A DNA stretch of 64,000 nucleotides from contig NZ_RYZR01000007.1 of assembly GCF_003977615.1 (NCBI RefSeq), forward strand, positions 124,001 to 188,000, read 5' to 3'. Below the pieces are notes generated by a model. The model was not told where the DNA came from. It saw only the letters and a program-made list of their open reading frames with translations, and made no database searches. This document shows, in pieces, positions 47,666 to 56,180 of this stretch. This DNA comes from Dyella dinghuensis (GTDB lineage: Bacteria; Pseudomonadota; Gammaproteobacteria; Xanthomonadales; Rhodanobacteraceae). The position numbers and the translations under genes were made by a program. Each line of letters begins with the position of its first letter. Positions within the stretch are counted from its first letter, which is position 1.

Positions 47666-49255
47666 ATGCCGGACAAGTCCAACCATCAGAGATTGCTGCC
47701 GCGTATTCGCATATTGCAGGTAGAGGACAGCCCGCTCGACGCCGAGCTGGTACTCACCGAATTGCAGGCCGACGGCATCGACTACGACGTCCGTTTGGTC
47801 GATGACGAGCCTGCGTTCGTCCTGACGTTGCAGCAATTCAAGCCCAACATCGTGCTCTCGGACCTGAGCATGCCGGGCTTTTCGGGTCAGCGTGCGCTGC
47901 AACTGCTGCGCGACCAGAGTGTGGATATTCCTTTCATTTACGTCTCCGCCACGTTGGGCGAAGAGGCCGCCATTGAAGCGTTGCGCGAGGGCGCGACCGA
48001 TTACATCCTCAAACAGAATCCTGCGCGCCTTGCCAGCGCCGTACGTCGTGCCATGCGCGAAGCCGAGGAAAAGCGTGCACGTGCACGTGCCGAGGCGGAA
48101 CTGATTCGCGTACAGCGCTTCGAAAGTCTGGCGATGCTGGCGGGCGGCCTCAGCCACGATCTGCGCAATCTGCTGCAACCGTTGTTGCTGGCGGGCGACA
48201 GCCTGCAGGACTACCAGAACGATCCGCGTCTGGCGCGCCTGGGTTCACTCGTGCGCGATTGCGGCCGGCGTGGCATCGAGATGGTGCAGTCGATGCTGTC
48301 CTTTGCACGCGGCGCACGTCGTGCGGAACAGGTGAGAGTGCGCGCGCTGACCGATGCGCTTTCATTGCTTTTGCAGGGAAGCGTGCCGCGCACGGTGCAT
48401 CTGGACATCGAGGTCAACGATCCCGAACTCTGCTTCGAAGGCAATCACACCGAGCTGCAGCAATGCCTGCTGAATCTTTGCCTCAACGCCATCCAGGCCA
48501 TGCCCGACGGTGGCATCCTGCGTGTGGCCACGCGGAAAGTGCATCTGGACGATGCGTTCTTCGAAGAGCATGAAGAAGTGATTCCCGGCGACTACGTACG
48601 CCTGATCGTCAGCGACACCGGGCAAGGCATGAGCGAGGACGTTCGCAAGCGCCTGTTCGAGCCCTTCTTCACCACCAAGGAAAACGGCACAGGGCTCGGT
48701 CTGCTTTCCTGTCGCCGCATTGTCGCCAGCCATAACGGCACCATGCGCATCGATAGCGTTTTAGGCGAAGGCAGTTGTTTCGAGCTCTACATTCCGCTTA
48801 TGCAACCGGCGATCGATACGTCCACGCTCGTCGAAGGCGATGCGACGTTGAACGGCAATGCCGAGCATGTCTTGCTGGTCGTGGAAGAGGCCGGACAGCT
48901 CACGCTACTGACCGATACGCTCGATACGTGGGGTTATCAGGTGCACGCCAGCCAGAGCGGTACCGCGGCATTGCAATGGATCGAAGCGGTGGGTTTGCCG
49001 GATCTGGTCGTGATGGATGCCGACATGAGTCTGTTCACGGGCGAGCGCACGCTGGCGGCGCTAAGTCAGCACGGCTATCACAACGCTGTATTGCTGCTGT
49101 GTCGCGCCGACGATTCTCCGGCGGCGGACAAGTTTGCGGTGCCGGGCCGACTGCGCCGGCTCAACAAGCCGGTGAGCACGCGCGTGTTGTTGGAAACCGT
49201 GCGCGAAATGCTGCGTAAGGATGAGTCGGATCGTGTGAACGGCGAGCCGAATTGA
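47666..49255 (+). CDS. Hybrid REC-histidine kinase-REC protein
   Basis: 529 aa, soluble. N-terminal receiver with D66 (LSDLSMP), coiled coil (about 128-155), HisKA with H164 in GGLSHDLRN, HATPase (about 265-385; NLCLNAIQAM, DTGQGM, GTGLGL) and a C-terminal receiver-like domain. The last domain keeps VMDADMS and KP but has EE in place of the usual acidic DD/ED, so its phosphorylation is uncertain. 109 bp after the single-domain receiver. Confidence 0.9.
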   Translation: MPDKSNHQRLLPRIRILQVEDSPLDAELVLTELQADGIDYDVRLVDDEPAFVLTLQQFKPNIVLSDLSMPGFSGQRALQLLRDQSVDIPFIYVSATLGEEAAIEALREGATDYILKQNPARLASAVRRAMREAEEKRARARAEAELIRVQRFESLAMLAGGLSHDLRNLLQPLLLAGDSLQDYQNDPRLARLGSLVRDCGRRGIEMVQSMLSFARGARRAEQVRVRALTDALSLLLQGSVPRTVHLDIEVNDPELCFEGNHTELQQCLLNLCLNAIQAMPDGGILRVATRKVHLDDAFFEEHEEVIPGDYVRLIVSDTGQGMSEDVRKRLFEPFFTTKENGTGLGLLSCRRIVASHNGTMRIDSVLGEGSCFELYIPLMQPAIDTSTLVEGDATLNGNAEHVLLVVEEAGQLTLLTDTLDTWGYQVHASQSGTAALQWIEAVGLPDLVVMDADMSLFTGERTLAALSQHGYHNAVLLLCRADDSPAADKFAVPGRLRRLNKPVSTRVLLETVREMLRKDESDRVNGEPN

Positions 49256-49351
49256 CGGACTGGATTGAGCAAGCACGCAAGCAGTCACGCGCAACATACT
49301 TACTAAAGTGGCTCCTGAGCAGCGACCATCCGCAATAACTCGCAATCCGCT

Positions 49352-49457
49352 CCCTCCCCTACGTGTAGTAGGGGAGAGCTGGGGTGGGGTGAAGTCGTCA
49401 CGCTTGCGGCAAGCTCGCGCAACCCCTCCCGAACCCTCCCCTGCATACAGGGAAGGG
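49352..49457. repeat. 106-bp palindromic intergenic element, copy 3
   Basis: Same 106-bp layout as at 30937 and 35908, slightly more diverged (GTAGGGGAGAG and GGGAAGGG arms), with the shared centre GCGGCAAGCTCGCGC. Lies between the convergent hybrid-kinase and pilR genes. Confidence 0.9.
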
Positions 49458-49516
49458 AGCACATCTTGAGTAGTTGGTTTCTACGTCGCTAATCAGCAAA
49501 GACGTCGAACGAGCTC

Positions 49517-50950
49517 TCAATCGATACCAAGCTTCTTCAGCTTGTAACGCAGCGCGCGGAACGTGATGCCGAGTTTTCGTGCAGCAGCCGTCTTGTTGTA
49601 ACGCGACTCTTCCAGCGCTTTCATGATGGCCGTGCGTTCGAGATTGCTGATGTAATCGTCCAGCGGCACTTCGCCTGAGGGCGGGTGCGCAGGTTGGCCG
49701 GCAGATGGTGGTGCGGCATGCCCACCACCCATCCCCGCGTGATGTCCATGCATGGATGGTGCAGCTTCCGCACCCGGCCTGGGTTGGCGCTGCGGCAACA
49801 TCAGATCGCTGACGTCGATACGGTCGCCGTCGCACATGGCCACGGCGCGTTCCAGAATGTTTTCCAGTTCGCGCACGTTGCCCGGAAATTCGTAACTCTC
49901 CAGCGCCTGCCGTGCTTCCGGCAGCAGACGCACTGGCGTGCCGCCGCTTTTGTTGGCCAGCTGCTTGAGAACGAAGTCCGCTAGCAGCGAAACGTCGCCG
50001 CGGCGTTCGCGCAACGGCGGAACGCGCAGCTCGATCACGTTGATGCGATAGAAAAGATCCTGGCGGAACTGGCCCTGATCGACGAGCGCCGCGAGATTTT
50101 TATGCGTGGCGGAAAGAATGCGCACATCCACCGCAACTTCTTCGCGCGCACCGATCGGGCGTACGGCTTTTTCCTGAATCGCACGCAGCAGCTTTACCTG
50201 CATGTGCAGCGGCAGTTCGGCCACTTCGTCCAGGAATAGCGTGCCGCCGTGAGCGGCCTGGAACAAACCTTCCTTGTCGGCCACGGCACCGGTAAAGCTG
50301 CCTTTGCGGTGGCCGAAGAATTCGCTTTCCATCAATTCCGACGGAATGGCGCCGCAGTTCACCGGCACGAACGGACCGGTCGAACGCGGTCCCAGTTCGT
50401 GAATCAGGCGAGCGACCAATTCCTTGCCCACGCCCGATTCGCCGGCGATGTACACCGGCGCCTGGTTGCGCGCGAGTTTGCCGATCGTGCTGCGCACTTG
50501 CTGCATGGTCGTCGAATCGCCGATCAGACGACTACCCGAGCCTGTCGCAGCTGCGCCGGCACCGGCGCCAGAGCGCTTCTCTTCGGCCAGTTTCAGGGCC
50601 GTGCGCACCATGCGGCGCAGCATCTGGATATCGACGGGCTTGGAAACGAAGTCGAACGCACCGGCCTTGAGCGCGGTGACTGCAGCATCGACGTTGCCGT
50701 AGGCCGTGATCATGGCCACTGGCGTGTCGGCGTACTTCTCGGCGATCAGCTCGATCAGTTCCTGGCCGCTGCCATCGGGCAGGCGCATGTCCGTAAAACA
50801 AAGGTCGTAGGTGTGCTCGGCCAGCGCGGCTCGCGCTTCTGCCACCGTACCGACGGCATCGACTTTGAGGTCCATGCGTCCAAGCGTGATGGTTAGCAGC
50901 TCGCGAATATCGCGTTCGTCATCGATGACCAGAACGGTCTGTTGGCTCAT
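49517..50950 (-). CDS. pilR: PilR-type sigma-54 response regulator
   Basis: 477 aa NtrC-family activator: receiver (D54 in FTDMRLPDG), AAA+ domain with GESGVGKE Walker A, the sigma-54 contact loop GSFTGA, and a Fis-type helix-turn-helix ending RALRYKLKKLGID, closely resembling PilR, the activator of type IV pilin. A His/Gly/Pro-rich linker precedes the HTH. No pilS kinase gene adjoins it here; the upstream neighbour is an esterase. Confidence 0.88.
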   Translation of the reverse strand: MSQQTVLVIDDERDIRELLTITLGRMDLKVDAVGTVAEARAALAEHTYDLCFTDMRLPDGSGQELIELIAEKYADTPVAMITAYGNVDAAVTALKAGAFDFVSKPVDIQMLRRMVRTALKLAEEKRSGAGAGAAATGSGSRLIGDSTTMQQVRSTIGKLARNQAPVYIAGESGVGKELVARLIHELGPRSTGPFVPVNCGAIPSELMESEFFGHRKGSFTGAVADKEGLFQAAHGGTLFLDEVAELPLHMQVKLLRAIQEKAVRPIGAREEVAVDVRILSATHKNLAALVDQGQFRQDLFYRINVIELRVPPLRERRGDVSLLADFVLKQLANKSGGTPVRLLPEARQALESYEFPGNVRELENILERAVAMCDGDRIDVSDLMLPQRQPRPGAEAAPSMHGHHAGMGGGHAAPPSAGQPAHPPSGEVPLDDYISNLERTAIMKALEESRYNKTAAARKLGITFRALRYKLKKLGID

Positions 50951-51029
50951 GATTCACGGGGCGGGTATGGGATGCCGTTCAGGATACTCGCCGCGCTTGC
51001 AAGTGGTAAAGCGCGGCGTGCCCATCACC

Positions 51030-52094
51030 TCAATGCTCGAGGTGGCGTAGGAAGAAATTCACGATTACTTGATATGCCTGTTTCGACTCGGGCAGTTCGG
51101 GATCGGAGAAGAAGGAGTGCCACATACCCTCCCACACATGCAGTTCAGTTTTTGCGCCGGCTTGATCGAGCAACTCCTGGCTGGCTATCACCGAACTCAT
51201 GGTCGAGTCGCGGGTGCCCGTAATCAGTAGCGTGGGCGGAAACTTGGCCAGCAGCGCCGGGGAAAGTCCCGGAAACACCAGCGGATCGCCGGCTTTGGCG
51301 CCATGGAAATAGGGTAGATCCGCGAAACCCAAGAGATGCGCGGGCACGCCCTGGCCGTTCAATATGGGGGCGACATAGGCGGAATCGCCCGACAGCTCGA
51401 CTACTGAACCGCAGAACGTCCCGATCGCGCCCGGAACCGGCACTTTGTCGGTGATGAAGCGCGCTACCGCTTCCCCAGTGAGAAAACCGCCGGCCGAGCA
51501 ACCGTAGATGCCGATTTCCTCGGGTTTGTATTGCTTGAGCAGGGCGCGATAGACCGCCTCCACGTCGTCGCTGGCGGCCGGGAAGGTGTGTTCAGGTCCT
51601 TGCCGATAATCGACCGAGATCACCTTGATCCGGCCGATGCTCGCGATGGGAATGGATTCGACCAGCGCACCGCTGTGCGCGCCCCACAGAAATGCACCGC
51701 CGTGCAGATTCACCAAGACGCGATGCGCGTTTTCGGGTGCGACACCTTGTGCCGGCAACACGACATCCGCGCCCACACCCGCAATCGTTTCGCTATGAAT
51801 CTTGACCGGATAGATCTTTTCCATGCGTGCAGCGCGATCGCTGTTCAGGCGGTCGTAGAAAGCGCGGCTGTCCGCGATGGGTCCATTCAACGGCGGCGCT
51901 TTGCTACCTGCGGCTAGCATCTTTGGAAAGAATGCGCGCGCTTCGGGCGATGCGAGGCTTGAATAAGGCACGCTGACTGCTGGCGATGTCACGGTGCCAT
52001 CCGGTGTCACGCCGGGCGAAGCGTTTTGTGCAAATGCCGATGCGCCGATCACGCTGCAACACAGCGCAATGATGGAGCGGTGTAGTGCGCGCAT
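51030..52094 (-). CDS. Secreted alpha/beta hydrolase (HSL-type esterase)
   Basis: 354 aa from the ATG at 52094, preceded by GAGG. Signal peptide about 1-22 (AFA). HGGAFLWG is the oxyanion HGG motif of hormone-sensitive-lipase-type esterases, GCSAGG the nucleophile elbow, with candidate Asp in GTRDSTM and His in MWHSFF. It lies 46 bp downstream of the GH37 gene and may deacylate substituted sugars, but that is inference from context. Confidence 0.87.
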   Translation of the reverse strand: MRALHRSIIALCCSVIGASAFAQNASPGVTPDGTVTSPAVSVPYSSLASPEARAFFPKMLAAGSKAPPLNGPIADSRAFYDRLNSDRAARMEKIYPVKIHSETIAGVGADVVLPAQGVAPENAHRVLVNLHGGAFLWGAHSGALVESIPIASIGRIKVISVDYRQGPEHTFPAASDDVEAVYRALLKQYKPEEIGIYGCSAGGFLTGEAVARFITDKVPVPGAIGTFCGSVVELSGDSAYVAPILNGQGVPAHLLGFADLPYFHGAKAGDPLVFPGLSPALLAKFPPTLLITGTRDSTMSSVIASQELLDQAGAKTELHVWEGMWHSFFSDPELPESKQAYQVIVNFFLRHLEH

Positions 52095-52140
52095 AACGTT
52101 TTCCTCAAAGGTTTGTTCGCGAATTGCTACTGAGCCTGCA

Positions 52141-53856
52141 TTACTTATCCGCAGGTACATGCGTTGCCGTGCTGCCATCGTTGCTATTCAATATCTGCTG
52201 CATCTTCAGATACACACCGTTGGTCCAGCCGAAGCCAATCACGTTCTGCGTGTAGCCGGCGCTGACTTTCACGTCGGCATTGCCAAGCAGCATGTTGTAT
52301 TTCTCGCGAATGGTGCCGTCTGCCGCAAAGCTGCGATCGATCGTGGCGTTGAATTTTGCGGCAATACGACGCGCATCCTCATGGAAGCCGTAGGCATCGA
52401 GCCCCGCTACGGCAAGCCAATTGGTCGGTGCCCATCCAAAAGGGCTGTTCCATTGCGTGCCGCTGGGCTGGTTGTCCATCGCCAGACCGCCCTTGAGTTC
52501 GAAGATGGGAAGTTTGCTGCGCACCGACGCAGCCTGTTGCGCAGACGCGGCGCCCGCCCACAGCGGATAGAACGTGGTGAGGTACGGCGCGTCAGAGGGT
52601 TTTCCTGCGACAACGTCGTAATCGCGATACATGCCAAATTCGGGACGCCACAAGTACTTGTTCATCGCATCCTTGCGCGCAGCCGCGGCTTGCGTCCAAC
52701 GTTTCGCATCATCGGTTTTGCCGAGCTGTTGTGCGAAGTCGCGCAAGTCGAGCTCATAGCGATACAGAAGACTGTTGAGACTGACGTCGGCGTAGTGATG
52801 TGTGGAACCGCCGAACGGGCCGTAGTGGGAATTGGTATCGAACCCGGATTCGCGCATGGCGCGATCGCCGTGGTAGTAGTCGGCAGTGAGGCGATAGCCA
52901 TCCACCCAGTTGCCCAGGCACACTTTCGAGGCGTGCACATCGCAACTTTCATCCTTCAGGCGCGCCGCTTCGGTGTCGTCAGGATGTTCGGAGGCTTTCA
53001 ACAGATAGCGAGGGTTTTGTGATGGATGGGCGATCAGCCACTTGATCACGCCGTTATAGAAAGAACTGTCTTGCGCTTCGAGTACCGGGCCACTGCCAAG
53101 ATCGTAGTAACGCGCAAGTCCCGTGTTGCCTGCCTGATGTTCCGGACGCGTCCATATTTCGTAGTTGCGCACGGCCAACGGATAGGCGTGTTCCAGCCAC
53201 GCGTGTTTCTCCGCGTCGCTATGAAAACTTGCCGGGTCGTGCATGACGGCCGCCATCATCGCGCTGAGGAAGGGTGGTTGCGAACGGCTCAGGTAATAGG
53301 TGCGGTTGGCGTTGAGTACGCCGCCGTAATACTGCACTTCAAACAGCGCGTTGTCGGTCATGTTGCGCGCCAGATCGGTGCGGTGATCGGCGATCAGTCC
53401 CAACAGGATGAAATAACTATCCCAGCCGTACATCTCGTTGAAGAAGCCGCCCGGCACGATATACGGATGCGGGAGGTAAAGCAGTCCCTGCACGGGAAGC
53501 TTGGTTGCATCGACGTCGCCAAGTTGCTGGATGACGGCCGGCAACGTGCGTATGTCCACATTGCAGCGCTTTTGTACGTCAGCGATCTCGGCGGGTATCG
53601 GAAATTGCGCTGGGACATACAGCACCGGGCGTGTTGTCACCTTGGTGTCGACCAAGGATGCGCAATCGCCCATGGAGCGCGTCAGCGTCGTCCATGCCTG
53701 ATCGATGTAACTGCGCGTTTTTGCAGGGTCAGGCTGGGCGGCCGAAGCGGTGGATGTCAGCATGGCGCAAAGCAGTAGCGTAGCGGTGCGTGATCGTAGA
53801 GATGATGCATGGGTTGGGCGACTCTCAATGGATTTGAAGTGTTGGGTCGTTTTCAT
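52141..53856 (-). CDS. GH37 trehalase-family glycosidase with altered signatures
   Basis: 571 aa with an N-terminal export signal (about 40 residues, long n-region). The (alpha/alpha)6 GH37 fold is clear: PGGFFNEMYGWDSYF, YYLSRSQPPFL, a TRPE motif, ESGFD (acid Asp) and REKY (base Glu). However, PGGRF is PGGFF and QWD is QWN, so two trehalase signature residues differ. It is most simply a periplasmic alpha,alpha-trehalase, but a shifted specificity is possible. 66 bp downstream of a GH65 gene. Confidence 0.85.
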   Translation of the reverse strand: MKTTQHFKSIESRPTHASSLRSRTATLLLCAMLTSTASAAQPDPAKTRSYIDQAWTTLTRSMGDCASLVDTKVTTRPVLYVPAQFPIPAEIADVQKRCNVDIRTLPAVIQQLGDVDATKLPVQGLLYLPHPYIVPGGFFNEMYGWDSYFILLGLIADHRTDLARNMTDNALFEVQYYGGVLNANRTYYLSRSQPPFLSAMMAAVMHDPASFHSDAEKHAWLEHAYPLAVRNYEIWTRPEHQAGNTGLARYYDLGSGPVLEAQDSSFYNGVIKWLIAHPSQNPRYLLKASEHPDDTEAARLKDESCDVHASKVCLGNWVDGYRLTADYYHGDRAMRESGFDTNSHYGPFGGSTHHYADVSLNSLLYRYELDLRDFAQQLGKTDDAKRWTQAAAARKDAMNKYLWRPEFGMYRDYDVVAGKPSDAPYLTTFYPLWAGAASAQQAASVRSKLPIFELKGGLAMDNQPSGTQWNSPFGWAPTNWLAVAGLDAYGFHEDARRIAAKFNATIDRSFAADGTIREKYNMLLGNADVKVSAGYTQNVIGFGWTNGVYLKMQQILNSNDGSTATHVPADK

Positions 53857-53922
53857 GGAAGTCCCTCATCTGGTGTGATCGACATATCCGTATGTTGCAC
53901 GTCGATCCTGTGTTGCCGTTCT

Positions 53923-56178
53923 TCAAAGCAAAGTGCGCGTCAGCGATGCGTTGCCCTGTGCATCGCGCTTGACGGTGATGTCGTAGAACTGGTTGCGAAA
54001 GCGGATGTGCTTGAGCGTGAAGGATGACCATTGCGACGGCAGCACAGGTGGATAAGCCTGTTGGAGACCCTGTTCTTCAATCCGCAGCCCCGTAAAGCCG
54101 TACACGATGTTCTGAATCAGGCCGCCGCTGGCCGTGGCGAAATAGCCCGTGTTGTTCGTCGCGGTTTCGGTGCGTACATTGAAAGGCGCTTTCAACACGT
54201 TCGCCGTGACGTTGCGTTCGAACCATTCGCTGGCATCACGCGCATCGCCCGCTGTCGCTGCTGCGATGGACATGGGGGCGAGCCCCATGCTGTTTGGATC
54301 ACGATGCGATCGCTCGATGGGTGCAATTGCGTACGCATAATCGCGGCGACGCACGTCGGCATTCATCGGGACATCCAGCGAAGGGTAGGAAAGCATCGGC
54401 AAGGAACTACCACCCCATGAATCGATGTCGTGCGCAACAGATGGATCGAAATCCAGGTGATGGCTATCCGCGTTGTCGTAAGGGATGTAAAGCCCTTTCG
54501 CGACAACCGCCCAATGCGGATCGGACTTGTCTCCGACAACCGCAGCAGCTTGCGTGGCGATGTCGAGCGCTTTGCGAGCGGACGCGTTGGTGAACGTGTC
54601 ATTTGGAACGTCGTTGTAATCTTCATCGACCGACGTGACGTGCTGAATCTCGTAGCGCTGCTTTGCAGGTACGTAGATCGCGCGACTCGCCCAGAAATCG
54701 GCGACTGCCTTGATGACGGGCCAGCCATGATGGACGAGCCAGTCGCGGTCATGCGTGGCGAGGTAGTACTGCCATTGTGCAATCGCGATGTCCGCGTTTA
54801 CATGGATCTCGCGTTCGTCGAGTATCCACGCGAAATGCGGTGTCTGCGAACTTCCGTTGTCCGGGTCAGCCTCCCACGGATACATCGCGCCACGCCATCC
54901 GCGCTTGCTTGCACGCTGTTGTGCCTGTGTCAACGTGCTGGCGCGAAACATCACCAGCGATTTTGCGCGTTCGGGATGGAGCAGGAGCAGGGCGGGGAAG
55001 ACCCAGGAATCGCTGTCCCAAAAGATATGACCGGTATAGCCGGGTGTCAGGCCGCATGCGCCAATCGGCCATGCGGTGTCGGGCGTCGAGTTGGAGATCA
55101 AATAATAAAGATCGGAGTGAACGATCTGTTGCGCTTTCGGATCGCCATCGATGGTGATATCCGATTGCCATAGCGTATGCCATGCATGTTGGTGATCGGC
55201 CAGAACGCGATCGAAACCAGCCGTCCGAGCATTCGTCGCTAGTGTCAAATCCTGCTTGGCATCACCGCCCCAGCTGTCGCGTGAGACCGCAACGTATTTC
55301 GTAAAGGTATATGTGGTGCCCTTGTGCACATCCATCTGGATGTTTAGAGCCACGCGGTAGTCGTCCTTATAAAGCTTGATCGCACTGGCGCGAACACCTT
55401 GCGGTAGCGCCACCGCAACGGCTTCAGCCATCGTGGCACCTTGCTCGGCTTTGCCATCCAGCCACAGCGTCAGCGCACGCGTATCGCCACCGGCGTTCAG
55501 CACGTGCGTGTCGCCGTGATACCAGAGCGGTGCACGGTCCGGCGTGGCGGGTGGAATCGGCTGCAGCTTCAGATTGTTTGCCGCAACGGCTTCCTGCATT
55601 TGATCTCCCGTCATCTCCGCAAGCGGAAAGCGAGGTTTGTGCGGCGCCCAGGGATTCAGCGCGAAAGACAGATCCACCGTGCCGTCGAAATCGGGCGTGA
55701 TCGACAATTGATTGACCGCAAGATGCGGTGACGCCTGACTGACGAATGTCGTCACCTCAATATCGGTGGACTTCTTTCCATCGACATAGCGATAGTGTGT
55801 CGTAAGCACACCGTTGTACATGTCCAGCGTCTGCTGATAGTTCTGGAATCGCGACGTCGTGATGTCGACCTGATTGAGCCAGAACTGTCCCGCCTGCGAA
55901 GGACCGGTGCTGTAGTCGATCTCGTTCCATCCGGGAATGGCGGCGGGACGTGAGACATCGCCTTTTGCGTAGTCCATGAAGGCAACCATGTAGGCAAGAT
56001 TGCCGCCGGTGCCGCGCACGTCGGTCATCGTGGAAAAGTAACCGTTCGCGAGCTGACCGGGGAAATACGCATCGAAATCCTTCGATGTGGCGGTGAGCAA
56101 AAAGCTTGGATCAGTCGCGATGCACAGTGGGCTGACAAGGAGCGCCAGGCACGCAAGCATGGGGCGCGACGTCTTCAT
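53923..56178 (-). CDS. Secreted GH65-like glycosidase, paralogue A
   Basis: 751 aa with a signal peptide (about 1-21). Resembles the hydrolytic branch of GH65 (acid trehalase ATH1 / glucosylgalactosyl-hydroxylysine glucosidase): an N-terminal beta-sandwich, then an (alpha/alpha)6 barrel with FWDSDSW, MYPWEADP and the catalytic-acid motif REIHVNAD. Members cleave alpha-glucosides such as trehalose, kojibiose or nigerose; the substrate here is not determined. Starts 2 bp after the 2OG-oxygenase gene and shares strong similarity with paralogue B. Confidence 0.85.
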   Translation of the reverse strand: MKTSRPMLACLALLVSPLCIATDPSFLLTATSKDFDAYFPGQLANGYFSTMTDVRGTGGNLAYMVAFMDYAKGDVSRPAAIPGWNEIDYSTGPSQAGQFWLNQVDITTSRFQNYQQTLDMYNGVLTTHYRYVDGKKSTDIEVTTFVSQASPHLAVNQLSITPDFDGTVDLSFALNPWAPHKPRFPLAEMTGDQMQEAVAANNLKLQPIPPATPDRAPLWYHGDTHVLNAGGDTRALTLWLDGKAEQGATMAEAVAVALPQGVRASAIKLYKDDYRVALNIQMDVHKGTTYTFTKYVAVSRDSWGGDAKQDLTLATNARTAGFDRVLADHQHAWHTLWQSDITIDGDPKAQQIVHSDLYYLISNSTPDTAWPIGACGLTPGYTGHIFWDSDSWVFPALLLLHPERAKSLVMFRASTLTQAQQRASKRGWRGAMYPWEADPDNGSSQTPHFAWILDEREIHVNADIAIAQWQYYLATHDRDWLVHHGWPVIKAVADFWASRAIYVPAKQRYEIQHVTSVDEDYNDVPNDTFTNASARKALDIATQAAAVVGDKSDPHWAVVAKGLYIPYDNADSHHLDFDPSVAHDIDSWGGSSLPMLSYPSLDVPMNADVRRRDYAYAIAPIERSHRDPNSMGLAPMSIAAATAGDARDASEWFERNVTANVLKAPFNVRTETATNNTGYFATASGGLIQNIVYGFTGLRIEEQGLQQAYPPVLPSQWSSFTLKHIRFRNQFYDITVKRDAQGNASLTRTLL

Positions 56179-56180
56179 GC

